Shown here piece after piece: positions 21,640 through 32,930 of a DNA stretch of 64,000 nt (its first letter is position 1; each line of letters opens with the position of its first letter). The stretch lies in the NCBI GenBank assembly GCA_023678885.1, contig CM042965.1, positions 32,841,777-32,905,776 on the forward strand, written 5' to 3'. The notes under the pieces are model-generated. The model saw only the letters and a program-made list of their open reading frames with translations, had not been told where the DNA came from and did no database searches. Both the position numbers and the translations under genes were made by a program. Source of the DNA: Pogostemon cablin. Lineage: Eukaryota; Streptophyta; Magnoliopsida; Lamiales; Lamiaceae.

Positions 21640-22401
21640 AATATATGATTTTTAGTGTGCAAATAATCTCAAAATCAAGTCATGGTGAGTGAGAAATAAT
21701 GCACAAGTTAAGTGGTCGAATGGAGATTATGTGAGAGTTACTCATGTTCAAATGGTTTGAATCCCACATAATGGACATTTATGTTAGCCAACATAAATCA
21801 ATGTCATTATGGACATTTATGTAGCCAACATAAATCAATGTCATTATAAAATTTTAGTGTGGAAATTAAAATTCTCAAGCACTACTTGAGAGCCATTACT
21901 ATAAGTTTTGTGGAATATTAAATTCTAATTTTAATTTTTAGACAGTGGTCTAGTCATGTAAGAACTTAAATGAAGGAGCATCATTTGAGTGAGCTCATTC
22001 CATATTATTTCCAACTGAAAGTGAGTCCTACATGGTTCATAACATTTTGAAACGTTCAACCTTCAGTTACAAGTACAAATTCAGATGTGCAACGTTTGAG
22101 TTCAAACATGGCAGAGTCAAATCTGTTACACATGTAAGAACTGGTAACGGACAACATTTATTAGTCTATTGAATGTAGTGATTACTACTGTTGGAACCTG
22201 AAACATGAGTGGGGTAATGCCTATAAATAGGTCATTCATCATTGTTACAACATACTTTATTACACAACAATTTTAAAACATTGTGAGAAACATTGCAATA
22301 ATTGAAAAGCTTTGAAATTCTTTGAGCGCTCTTAAAAAATTTCTCAAAACCTTTTGAGTTTCTGCATATTGTTGAGTCTCATATTTAGAAAGCAACCGAG
22401 T
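21640..22401 (+). promoter_or_regulatory. Possible LTR or promoter region interrupted by E2
   Basis: A TATA box (TATAAATA, 22222-22229) sits in the context GCCTATAAATAGGTC. A 38-bp tandem duplication is present at 21771-21846. Composition and layout suggest the U3/R part of a Ty1/copia-type LTR, cut by E2 at 22402. No matching second LTR or coding region is in the window, so family assignment is a guess. Confidence 0.35.
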
Positions 22402-23456
22402 TGATTAGTCATTTATAGTCGGGATGACTAATTAAAGAATTTATCGAACCACATGGAGGAAGGTACTAGGGTTTAAGCGATCTCGTGTTTGTCATAGTAT
22501 TATAGAGATTATCATAAAGAGGAGATAATCAAGGAATGACAATAAAATAAATGGATAGATGAATGGAAGATGGATGAATGAGCCAAGTAGATAAAGAATG
22601 AGACTAGCAATACTTAAAGCATGGAAAATCTAGTTATCATGCAATGAATTCATATATGTCATGGGTAAAAGACTAAAGGCCAACACGAAGTCCACCGAAA
22701 CTCCCTCTCAACATGAATTGGATATCGATCCGTTTAAGAATCCCAACATAGCTCAATGGAATGGTTCTCACTCAAACAATTCCAACAAGGTACTAAGCTT
22801 GAAATAAGAGTCCCTTCACACGATTAATCAACCTCTCGATCAAACCAATCGGATGTCCTACCAAAGGGTTCTAAATTTCAAATGATTTCTCAATCTCTTT
22901 ACAATTCATAATGCACATGAAGTGTATGATGAAATGATTAAATTAATTATCATAAATATGCAATTGACTTCTCAATCTAATTACATGCTTAAAACAACAA
23001 ACCACACAAATCATCATAAACATCAAGATCTAAAGCATCAATGGTAGAAAATCAATTATCCCAATCAACATAATCATTCAATTGCAAATACCCAAAATTA
23101 TCCAACACAATTTATATTGGTAATCTCACAAAGGAGATTAGCCTCTCATAGTCACAAGGAAATCAACATAGATATTAAGATCCTTACAAACCATAATTTA
23201 CAATAAGGTTTCAATACAAAAGTTCGATGAAAACTCCCTTGGATAGATTCAATGGTGATCTCTTTCCTTCCCTTGCAATTCTCCTCTCCCCTTTGCTTCT
23301 CTAGCTAAATGGATGGAGGATTTGATAGTAGGATGATGATAGATGGAAGGAATGAAGAATGGATGAAGGTGAAATTGAAAAATGGAGGAAATGGTGTGTG
23401 AGGTAGATGTATGGGTGACAACACTCGACCAATCTGATCTAAAATTGAAGTATTGG

Positions 23457-23495
23457 TATTTATACCCCTTGGGAAGCTTCTAGAAGGTTTCTGAA
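23457..23495 (-). promoter_or_regulatory. TATA box with adjacent heat-shock element-like site, E2
   Basis: TATAAATA (minus, 23457-23464). Next to it on the plus strand GAA (23473), TTC (23478), GAA (23483), TTT (23488) and GAA (23493) occur at exact 5-bp steps. This fits the nGAAnnTTCnnGAA heat-shock factor site. A two-unit version is kept in E4 before its TATA box (32898-32905). Confidence 0.5.
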
Positions 23496-23512
23496 TTTTT
23501 ACCAGATTTTTA

Positions 23513-23784
23513 CACGACTCGACTCGAGTGCATGCACATGGCTCGAGTCGGGTCGTGATCTGGCTGCATTTCTCGATAGCAAACGGAGCTCGAGCCGAGT
23601 AGCAGAGCTCAACTCGAGTGCTGAAATAGACACGACTCGTGTTCTGAAATCGGGCACAGGGGTGGGCGAGTAGCGATTTCTGACGTCAGCGCACAGCTAT
23701 TCTGGACAGGCCCGTGCGCGGAGCACGACTCTTGTTGCACAACTCAACTCGAGCTGTAGCATACAGCTCGAGTCTAGTCGTGCC
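23513..23784 (-). repeat. Palindrome array, CTCGAG / CACGACTCG type, in U3 of E2
   Basis: Dense CTCGAG, ACTCGAGT and CACGACTCGTG palindromes in a CpG-rich block of 270 bp. ORFs spanning it on both strands (near 23697-23902) result from the palindromes. Confidence 0.8.
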
Positions 23785-23978
23785 TTGTTTCTCTTTTTCG
23801 TTTCGTCACCCTTCTCCATTTTTGCTTCGTTTTCACCTGTTTTACATATGTTTAAGTTCATTCTCACACATTTCCATAAAAACACAAAACACAACCAAAT
23901 AACACATAAATACGAATAAAATACTACAAAAATAGATATAAAAAGACACTAAAATCTAGGTGAAAATGTCACTCATCA

Positions 23979-23991
23979 CACCCCAAAACTT
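23979..23991 (-). other. Polypurine tract of E2
   Basis: AAGTTTTGGGGTG on the minus strand abuts the 3' LTR. Confidence 0.75.
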
Positions 23992-23996
23992 AAAGT

Positions 23997-24016
23997 GTTG
24001 TGCACCCCCGAACAAC
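23997..24016 (-). other. Hairpin upstream of E2 polypurine tract
   Basis: GTTGT and ACAAC arms enclose a C-rich (plus strand) loop, six bases from the polypurine tract. Same position as in the other four elements. Confidence 0.6.
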
Positions 24017-25752
24017 GAAAATGATAAAAAAGGGGAGAGAGATTTTCACCTAGGAAAAGACTAAACGAACATAAGCAATAACACATCAATAGCAATAAGA
24101 ATCACAATTTACGCTAAGTTATCCTACAACATTAGATTCATGACATGAGAAATTAACAAGTTCAATCACAAGAGAATAATAGTATAATATAGCCCGTTTT
24201 TGTCCAAGCCTCACATATGTTAAAAATGTCACTCAACACTCTATAAAGTGGGGTAAATCAACACTCATCAATCGATTGGCTCGACTCGCTATAAGCTTGC
24301 TCGTGGACTACATTCACAAACCACCAAAGTTTTAATTAGTGATCAAAAAGGTCTTTCATTAAGGATGTAATGATAGGTTCTTTGGTAGGATAGGAAGAAT
24401 ATGGTAATAGTGACTAAACAAGAGTAACTAATCGAAGAGATGGTCAATTTCCTCAACTTCTTCACTTTTTTTTCTTTCTTCCTTATCTTTGCAAATCTCA
24501 AGCACTATTCATCAACTTTCCTTAGATTTAGCTTCTTTTAATGCATGCTTCCTTCTTCGAACTTTTAAGTACTTGAGCATATTGTTATTGCTTTGCTCAT
24601 TTTCTTGTTTTGAGGTTGCATGTTTATTCTTGTTTGTGCTCTTTTTCATCCTTTTTTTCTTACTTGCATACCATTTCCTTTTAATTTTGCTTTCTTATCA
24701 AACCTTTCTAGCCACCATCTCCTCAATTACTCACATAAAAGGGTAAATATATAAGGCTCATGTGGGTAATTAAGGCTTGTAGTGTGCTTATATCACAAGA
24801 AATAGGCTTATAGGCTCAAAGTGGTTGACTAGGGATGATGTTCATAATATGGAAATATATGGCAATGACTATTAATGACAAGGATGACCTTAGATCATGT
24901 AACTAATCTCCAAAAATCGGGCTCGTTTCAATAGTCCTTGAGCAAGTTCTAGTTTATTAAACACAACCAATCCACTCATGAAAATAAATACCATGTATGC
25001 ATAGTTGAGGCTCAAATACTCACAAGCTTGTGCTTGGACCTTAAGAAACTTATTACACCACATTCATCTCAAAATTGAACAAGTTAAATAGAACATGTCA
25101 CAATTCGAAAGTGTAGAGATTCTTAATCATAATTTGTTATCACTTATCACTATAACATATCATCACTCACATTCAAAAATGACTTACGACCTCCCTAAAC
25201 AAACCACTAAACATACAAAGACAAAAATAAAAATACACACAAAACAAAAATAAAGACTCACCAAACAAGAAACAATCTAAAAAACACATAACATGCAAAA
25301 ATAAAAATCACCATCATTAACAATAAAACACACATTCTATATCATCCATGATCAAGTAAGCTCACAAAAATCCCCATCTTTGATTAAAAATGAAAGTACG
25401 GAAATAAACCTCTCAAAAATATAGCAAATAAAGTACATGCTAATCCAATCAATCCAAATCAAATTCAATTAGAGGTGATAGGGTGTAGAGTCAACTCCCT
25501 CAATAGGCATTTGGTCGTGGAAGTTGTTAGCTCCAAGTTCCATTTGCGCTTCCAATACCTTTCATTCATGTTCAAAGACTCATGAAACACCATTAGTTCA
25601 ACAATTTCATTAAAAATATAGATCATCATGCACTTCAATCACCACCAATCATACCAAAATTCAAACCAATACTAATGAGAAAAATTCAAAATTAGCCCAA
25701 AAACACGAAAAGTATATGCCTTCAAAACAAAGTATGTCACACCACGCCATAT
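24017..25752 (-). other. E2 3' untranslated region
   Basis: No credible ORF. Matches the E4 3' UTR (43060-44495) in parts, including a CTAGAACTTGCTCAAGGACT box (minus, near 24950) and the region around the GGATGTAATGATAGG segment. The small plus-strand ORF at 24489-24746 is low-complexity. Confidence 0.6.
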
Positions 25753-25796
25753 CCCCCCAAACTTAAATTGAAACAAGAGTTTCGAGTTAAGTTTGC
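25753..25796 (-). other. Conserved stem with G run, E2
   Basis: Minus strand CAAACTTAA, about 20 nt, TTAAGTTTG then GGGGGG. Stem of 9 base pairs. Confidence 0.65.
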
Positions 25797-25997
25797 AAAA
25801 AGTGATGTGATGTACCTATACACTTCAAATCATGCACCATTCGTATCTTCAATACGCATTCTCCTCACGAGTACAATCAACCTACATGCCAAAAATTCAA
25901 ACAACAAAAGCATATCCATCATCCTTATTGAAAGCATTAAATAAAACAATAAAGATAATGATGGGTTGCCTCCTATCGAGTGCTAAGTTTAATGTCT

Positions 25998-27346
25998 TCA
26001 AGCCGGACGGGATATGAAGAACTCATCGGAATGGCCACAGATATCTTTCATCTTGCCATCGAATTTTAATCGTTGTGCTTCTTCCTCTATTAGGCACTTG
26101 TGGCAAGTAACGACCTCCGTAGCATCCTTCGAGCATGGCTTTAGAAATTCAACTCTCTTGAGCTTACACTCCATTGCCCTTTCCATTCTTGAACACCACT
26201 TATTTCTCCTCACCAAATAGATTCCTAACGTCTCTTCGAGTTCTCTTTTGTTTCTAAGAATATGAGAAAATTCAATGGGTGAGACAAAGTCAATGTAAAC
26301 AATATTATCAAATTCAAAGCAACTTAAAGAGTTTAAAGGTTTAGAAATGCTCATTTCACTCTTCAAGTCATCATCATTTGCTTCTAGACTTTGTTCATTT
26401 TCTTCAACATCATTTGCCTCAATATGCTCTTCAAATACCTCATTTGATTCTTCATCTCCCAAATTCTTTTCTTCTTCAACTCTTCTTCAACTTTACTCTC
26501 CTCTTCAAGTTCTTCAACTTGGTGAAAATCGGTCAAAGCACTTACAATTTGGCTCACTTGATGCTCCAAAGCTTCTAACCTCTTCTCAGTTGCCTCATTT
26601 CGTGCTTCATCTCTTTTCTTGTCTTCCTCAAGGTTTGCTATCATCATCTCAATCATGACTTCTAGAGATGATTTTTCTTCCTCAACTTGTTGCAAGTCTC
26701 CTCCCTCTTGGTTGTCAATATTCCATCCTTGAATTGGTGAATAATTCCCTTAAAAACTCCCTTCATAATTATTTTGAAAATTTCATTGGAAATCATCCAC
26801 TCCCATGAAAGAAACATCTCCTACTTGATGGGTAGGCATCCTCCACTCTTCTTGCTCCATAGGGCTAGGAATCGACACTCCTTGCATATTTTGAGCACCC
26901 CCCAAACTTGAACTAGACAAGACTTGACCATAAGCACCTTGATTCATCATCCTTATTTGTCTTGTCAATTCCAAGGTAGCCGATGTAATTATCTCGGAGG
27001 ATTCATTTTGAAGAAAACTTGATTGAGAATTTTGACTTTCATCACTACCTTGAGTACATATTCTATATAATTCCAATAAGGCGTAGTTTTGGAAAGGAGG
27101 AGAAGTGTTGGTGTTGGGATTTGGTAGAGAATAAGTGTATGTTTGATACGGGTGGAGTGTATTTGCATTGTAAGCTTGTTGTCATTCTTTATTTCTTCCT
27201 TGATTGTAGTAGTGAGAGCTATCTTGATCCATTTGGAAATTGTAACCATAGTTGCTCTCATTCATATAACCTCTTGATTGTTGATGTGGAACCCTTGCAC
27301 TTTGATTCCCAAAAATATCATTCAAGTATTGGTTCCAACCTTTCAT
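25998..27346 (-). pseudogene. gag-related ORF of E2, about 450 codons, broken
   Basis: Reading from an ATG at 27344-27346, the frame runs through a Gln/Asn/Tyr-rich region and then a segment LEALEHQVSQIVSALTDFH, like the gag C-terminus of E4 (EYSVGQIASSL). A strongly acidic stretch follows. The last part has a basic segment and a CHKC pair near its end, finishing HSDEFFISRPA. Three in-frame stops and one frameshift (near 26470) break it. It has no gag core, no protease and no similarity that I can see to the C-terminal domain of E1 and E3. Its function is unknown. Confidence 0.6.
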
Positions 27347-27563
27347 TTAAATGCTCTTCTCAAGGCTTACTACAATTCCCCTTTAAACTTACTATTTTTG
27401 GCTTTGATCCCCCTTCCTCTTCTCTCAAGGTAGTTTCCAAGTACCTATCAAAATGAAAAAGTGAGATAAAAAATTTTCCAAAATAAATAATGAAAAGCAA
27501 TAAAAATATCTCTAGTAATACCAATCGAAACACTTCTTCGTTAAACCACTAGCAACCGTTACC

Positions 27564-27581
27564 TCCATGGCAACGACACCA
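27564..27581 (-). other. Degenerate primer binding site of E2
   Basis: Minus strand TGGTGTCGTTGCCATGGA, three mismatches from the tRNA-Asp-type site of E5, 2 bp inside the LTR. Confidence 0.65.
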
Positions 27582-27583
27582 TT

Positions 27584-28039
27584 TGATTAGCCATTTGTAG
27601 TTGGGATGACTAATTAAAAAATTTATCGAACCACAGGGAGAAAGGTACTAGGGTTTAAGCGATTTCGTGTTTGTCATAGTATTATAGAGATGATCATAAA
27701 GAGGAGATAATCAAGAAATGACAATAAAATAAATGGATAGGCGAATAGAAGATGGATGAATGAGCCAAGTAGATAAAGAATGGGACTAGAAATACTTAAA
27801 ACATGGAAAATCTAGGTATCATGCAATGAATTCATATGTGTCAAGGGTAAAAGATTAAGGGCCAACACGAAGTCCACCTAAACTCCCTCTCGAGATCCAT
27901 TTAAGAATCCCAACATAGATCAATGGATTGGTTCTCACTCAAACAATTCCAACAAAGTACTAAGCTTGAAATAAGAGTCCCTTCACACGATTAATCAACC
28001 TCTCGATCAAACCAATCGGATGTCCTACCAAAGGGTTCT
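27584..28039 (-). repeat. E2 5' LTR fragment
   Basis: Matches 22402-22873 closely and then stops at the E3 boundary. GTTCT (28035-28039) is the presumed E3 target site. Confidence 0.88.
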
Positions 28040-29692
28040 TGATTAGTGTGAAAATCTGAGTGTTGTAAAGTCCGATTTAGCACCATTATGTGGGATTTAT
28101 ATCCGTATTTGAGCGTCTTATGGTAGAATTGTATAAATTTATGTTTCAGATGCACGTGAGGTGTTATTTCGTGCTTTTAGGTGGAAAATGAGGTGAAAAT
28201 AGCAAAACGGTGAAGGCACTCAAACTGTGCCGACCAGCACGACCAGTGCCAATTTGCACGAGTCGTTTCATACTCAAATGGAAGATTTTCTAGATATGGT
28301 TGGAAAGCTAAGGAAAAGAGCATCGTGTGAGCGTAAAAATCACCTCAATCCGAGATCGGATGAAGAAGTTATGAGCAAAATTGTGAGGTCGCGCAGACTA
28401 CCGACGAGCGGCACGACTTGTGCGGGGGGACGACACGACCCGTGTAAGGGCAGTACGACTTGTTCAGCTTCCCAGTAAGACTCGATATCATTTTATGGCA
28501 TTTTTCCGGCCTGTTTGTGTTTTTAACGCGAAAAAGCCCACTTTTAAGTAAAAATTCGGGATTTTCTAGCCTTCAAATTTAAAATGAGTCCTTGGGGTGT
28601 TCTAAACCCTAACTCTCCATAACTCTTCATACTATTTCATTATTCATCACCCCATCCACCCATCCCGGAGAGTTCGTCAGTATTGCTTACTTGAGAAGGA
28701 GAACAAGAAGGTTCAGATTCACGGAGGAGAGAACGGAGGATCGCACCATTTTTAGGGTTATTCTTGTTCTTTCTTTCATAATTTTGAATATGCATTCATA
28801 CCTAACCATGTGTGTTGCTTGTAACACCATGAGCTAGTACTTCTTGGATAGCGCTAGGTTTGAAGGTTAAGTTGTTTTGAATTGATGATCTAGACTTAAG
28901 ATTGGATATCTGCAGTATATTTATTCCTTTATTAATGCTTTGATTTGAGACTTATATTATTGTCTTATATGATCTGTCCTTAGTCATGGGTATGTCATTT
29001 TGCTATGCATGTTCCTGATTATTGCTTGTGTCATAGAAGTGATTATATTTGTCAGCCTGTTATGGATAAAGAGGATCTAACCATATAACCTTTACTCATT
29101 AGAATAATTAATACTCGACACCTAATATATTTATTAATTACCATTCTAGAGGATTTGGTTTCTTAGATTATTAGGTGGGAATTGAGGTTTAATTCTTAAG
29201 TACCTATAAAGGGAAGTCTAGTGCACTAGCCTTTAATGAAATTTTGCATGAAGTACCTAGAAAGGGAATAGGGATTACTCTTCTGCATCTGAGGGTTTAA
29301 ACCAGATTTATGTGTTAAGTTTACTTTAAAAAAGGGATTTAACATAATTTAGTGATTGCTTTCATAAGAACTGCAGGGACTCTAACTGATTGTCTAGTGA
29401 TTTGATTTGACCAACTTAACTGGATTTTCTAGTGCTGTCTGTCTTCTCTCTTGAATACTTTCCTTATTTAATTAATTGTTATTATATTATTTTTAGTAAT
29501 TATTTTCTACATAGTTAATTTAGGTAATTCTCTTTATAAACCACCAGATTTGTCTTAAATTAGAATAGTCATAATTAGATTAAATAGTAGATCTATAATT
29601 ATCACTTGGGTACGATATTATTTTTACTTGGTCACACGTGAAACTACAATTGATTCCCTACACTTGGAGACACGCAAAAAGGTGAACAAGCA
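28040..29692 (+). repeat. E3 5' LTR
   Basis: Starts TGATTAGTGTG and ends AAGCA. It is matched by 62357-64000 with several per cent divergence by eye. Palindrome array at 28226-28466. Confidence 0.9.
28226..28466 (+). repeat. Palindrome array, CACGACTCGTG type, in U3 of E3
   Basis: Units such as GTGCCGACCAGCACGACCAG, GCACGAGTCGT and GGCACGACTTGTGC. Several have decayed at CpG. The 3' LTR copy (62533-62813) is better preserved. Confidence 0.8.
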
Positions 29693-29694
29693 AA

Positions 29695-29713
29695 TGGCGC
29701 CGGCTGTCGGGGA
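29695..29713 (+). other. Primer binding site of E3
   Basis: TGGCGCCGGCTGTCGGGGA, 2 bp after the LTR. Close to the tRNA-Asp-type site, with changes in the middle. Confidence 0.75.
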
Positions 29714-29900
29714 TAATTTTTAGATTTAACTATTTAATTCTTTTGTGATTTATTTTAATTTAGGACGTTAAATTTTTAATTGCTTTTATTTTTATTTTTT
29801 TTATTTATTTTTATTTTTATTATTTTTATTTTTATTCTTTTATTTATTTAGATCCAAACTATTCTAATCAGCTGCGTGAGTACAGGTAAAATTAGCTAAG

Positions 29901-31690
29901 ATGGCTGATGATCAGGCACCAACTCCCATGCGGGACCAGTATAAGCTGAAGCACACCACGAATGCTGGATTGAATGGACCCACAATCACTACGGAAAATT
30001 TTGAGCTACCGTTTGGGCTGATCCGGATGGTACAAGCACAACAGTTCAGTGGTAATCCTTTGGAGAGTCCTAGTGAGCATCTGCAATTATTTGATGAGTA
30101 TGCAATGACGCAGAAGCATATGAATATCCCGGAGGATGCTATCAGAATGAGGCTTTTCCCATTCTCACTAACGGGGAAAGCCAAAGAGTGGTATAATAAC
30201 CTTCCTGCAGGATGCTGTACTACATGGGAGCAGTTGGCAGATAAGTTCTTGAACAAGTACTTCCCTCTTTCTAAGAGTTTTAAGGTGAAGCAAAAGATCA
30301 CACTATTTAAACAAGGAGCCTTGGAGAGTTTTTATAAAGCGTGGGAAAGGTTCAAGGAGCTGCTATGTTGTTGTCCACAGCATGGATTTACAAAAGACAC
30401 TTACTTAGGCTTTTTCTATCAAGGCCTAAGGAGTGAATCAAGAGTGTTGGTGAACGCAACAGCTGGTGGATCGGTCTTCAAAAAGTCAGCAGATGAAGCA
30501 TAAGAGATCTTTGAGGAGATGGCAGCTAACACATATGATTGGCCTATGGAGAGATCAGATGGAGCTATTTTTGATAAAGTGGCTAAGGTAGAAGTCAGGG
30601 TCAACAACAGTGAGCTGCATAAGAAGATGGATCATCTCGGATTAGGAAACAAATGAGAGGAAGCTAGAATGGATCAAGATGAAGATCATATGGAGGAAGT
30701 AAATTATGCTATGGGTCAAAATTTTCAAGGGGATTACAGAAATAGACAGAATTTCTGACCTAGTAATCAATAATGGGGGAGGAATGACCAAGGAAATTCC
30801 AACTTCAACAATCAGAGAAGGAATGATAATCTGTCCTATGGAAACCCGAGTAATGCAGTAACACCTCCTCCAGGAATTAATCCAGCTCATAAGCCTATTG
30901 AAGGAAGAGCATCAGTGGATGATGAGTTGAGACTGTTATTGAAGCAACAAGGAGAGTAGATGAAACAGCAAGGAGATCAGATAACGCAGCAAGGGGAGCA
31001 GTTAAACTTGATGGTCAAGCTGATGATATCTACTAATGAGCAATCTGAAAGAAAGCAGAAAGAAACTGATATTGCTCTTGGATAGTTACATGCTGCAGGT
31101 GGGCGATTGGAGCAACAAGGTAAGTTTCCATCTCTAACGCTGATGAACCTGAAGGAGCAAGTTTTGGCTATCACCCTGAGGAGTGGAACACAGGGTCCAA
31201 AAATGCCATCGGAACAGGCTGGAATTGAAAAGGATATTGAAAATTTGGATGGGAATGAACACGTTGGCACAGACACGATGCACGACTCGTGCCAGAAGTG
31301 GCATGACTCGTGCGATCAAGAAATCAGCACATCCGATGCGTCGTGTCGTCCAATAGGTGAGGAAGAAGGCTGCACAACTCATGCCAACAATCGGCACGAC
31401 TCGTGCCAGGGCAAGACAACTGCCGAAGATGCCGAGCATTTCTTGCAGCGCGAGTCAAACACAGCCGGCACGACTCGTGCATCTGTCCAGCATGACTCGT
31501 GCTCTTCTCCGGTGGAAACTTTAGAAATTTGTCCTGATCCTCATATTGTCGAACCTATCCAGAATGATCCCCAGGTTCCGGAAACTACAGAAAGGTCAAA
31601 AGAACCTGAAGTTAAGTTGAAAAAGTGGCAAAAGGCTAAGGCAGAAAAAGCTGACAAAGAGAAAGGAGAGGAGTTTGAGAAGGATATTTA
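29901..31690 (+). pseudogene. gag: gag and linker of E3
   Basis: The ATG at 29901 starts MADDQAPTP. The gag core is clear: QFSGNPLESPSEHL, FSLTGKAKEWYNNLPAGCC, TTWEQLADKFLNKYFP, YKAWERFKELLCCCPQHG and FFYQGLRSESRVLVNATAGG. The frame stays in register to 31690 but contains about seven stops (first at 30501-30503). AITLRSGTQGP follows at about 31170-31200, then the palindromic linker translated as HDSC and TTRA repeats, then a Lys/Glu-rich segment. It is therefore a single gag-protease frame inactivated mostly by substitutions. Confidence 0.85.
31266..31503 (+). repeat. Palindrome array in the gag-protease linker of E3
   Basis: Copies of CACGACTCGTGCC and shortened variants (TGCACGACTCGTGCC, GGCATGACTCGTGCG) spaced by 20-60 bp, within the coding frame. 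Same palindrome as in the E3 LTR and at 60764-60990. Confidence 0.82.
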
Positions 31691-32367
31691 GGGTATTCCA
31701 AAGACAAAACTTCCAATTCAGTTTCCACAACAATTTTTGAAGAAAGGATTGAATGAAAAATTCAAGAAGTTTTGGAGATATTTAAGAAGATCCATATCAA
31801 TATTCCTTTCGCAGAAGCTTTAGAAGAGATGCCAAACTATGCAAGGTTCTTGAAAGATATCATGTCTAAGAAGAGGAGTTTGACCGGAGATGAATCAATG
31901 AATAAAATAGAGAGCTGCGGATCTGTGATACAAAAGAAACTTCCTACGAAGTTGAAAGATCCGGGAAGCTTTACCATTCCATGTGAAATTGGAAAAGGAA
32001 AAGCTAAGAGAGCGTTATGTGATTTGGGGGCTAGCATTAATCTGATGCTTTATTCCGTATTCATTAAGCTTGGTCTGGGGGAGCTAAAGCCAACATCTGT
32101 AGCATTGCAGCTTGCTGATAGATCCCTGAAATACCCACGGGGGGTAGTTGAAGATGTCCTAGTGAAAGTGGGGAAGTTTATATTTCCAGTGGACTTCATT
32201 ATGCTAAACATGGAAGAAGAAGAAGACGACAAAGTTCCTCTATTTTTGGGAAGGCCATTCCTTGCGACTGCAGGAGTGAACATAGATGTGAAGAAGGGGG
32301 AACTTAAGTTGCAAGTTAATGATGAAGAAGTCTTCTTTTCACTTGAGAGAGTTATGAAGTGGCCTAC
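31691..32367 (+). pseudogene. Aspartic protease of E3, interrupted by E4
   Basis: After a stop and a frameshift near 31765, the frame from about 31772 encodes the protease: PGSFTIPCEIGKGKAKRALC, DLGASINLM with the catalytic Asp, VEDVLVKVGKFIFPVDF and LGRPFLATAG. It stops at the E4 insertion in the codons after MKWP. The target duplication is CCTAC (32363-32367) against CTTAC (59639-59643), one mismatch. The reading frame resumes on the far side of E4. Confidence 0.85.
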
Positions 32368-32573
32368 TGATGAGTGGCATTTTCACCTAGTTTTTAGTGT
32401 CTTTTTATATCTATTTTCGTAGTATTTTATCCGTATTTTATGTGTTATTTGATTGTGTTATGAGTTTTTATGTAATTGAGTGTGAATGAACTTATTTATA
32501 TGTAAAACAGGTGAAAAAGGCAAAAAACGGAGACGGAAGATGAAACAAAGAAGAAGGAACAGGAGAGCAGGAG

Positions 32574-32873
32574 CACGAGTCGTGTCGCCAACATGGCCCT
32601 GTAAAAGGTGGCCGTGTGGCGACATCAATTCCTACAACACAGCCACGCCTTGGCCGTGTGTCGTCGCACGAGTCGTGTCCGGTGCAGAGACACGCCCCGT
32701 GTTCCCAACACGGGCCTGTAAGAGGAAGCCGTGCGGGAACATCAATTCCTCCAGCACGGCCACCCATTGGCCGTGCGTCAGCACACGACTCGTGCGCCGT
32801 CTCGAGCAAAAGTTGATCGTTAAACCCTGACATGACGCGACTCGTGCTGCAGCACACGAGTCGTGTCGGTGCC
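32574..32873 (+). repeat. Palindrome array, CACGAGTCGTG and CACGGCC/GGCCGTG type, in U3 of E4
   Basis: Two palindrome classes alternate: CACGAGTCGTG, and ACGGCC-spacer-GGCCGTG pairs separated by about 15-40 bp. ORFs on both strands (32492-32896) are by-products. Confidence 0.85.
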
Positions 32874-32897
32874 AAAACAGGATATTTTTCACACATC

Positions 32898-32930
32898 TTC
32901 TAGAAGGTCTCCAAGGGGTATATATATAAA
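32898..32930 (+). promoter_or_regulatory. Core promoter of E4 5' LTR
   Basis: TTCTAGAA (32898-32905), a two-unit heat-shock-type site, then CAAGGGG and TATATATATAAA (32919-32930). The same arrangement occurs at 44966-44995 and, with a stronger site, in E2. Confidence 0.5.

Larger units (their letters stand above)
22402..23978 (-). repeat. E2 3' LTR
   Basis: TGATTAGTC...TCATCA boundaries on the plus strand. Homologous in reverse to E4 LTRs (32368-33994). Contains a palindrome array (23513-23784), a TATA box and a heat-shock-type site (23457-23495). Confidence 0.88.
22402..28039 (-). mobile_element. E2: non-autonomous Athila-like element, 5' LTR cut by E3
   Basis: The minus-strand element has a 3' LTR (22402-23978), about 3.6 kb internal sequence, a degenerate primer site (27564-27581) and the first 456 bp of the 5' LTR (27584-28039). 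The remainder of that LTR was displaced beyond the window by E3. LTR sequence is close to E4. The only coding region is a broken gag-related ORF. Protease, reverse transcriptase, integrase and env-position ORF are all absent. Confidence 0.88.

Noticed and set aside
23697..23902. Overlapping ORFs on both strands in the E2 LTR
   Set aside because: They lie in CTCGAG-type palindromic and UTR sequence with no protein family resemblance.
32492..32896. ORFs with HDSC and ARVV repeats in the E4 LTR (also 44650-45015)
   Set aside because: They follow from CACGAGTCGTG palindromes in U3.
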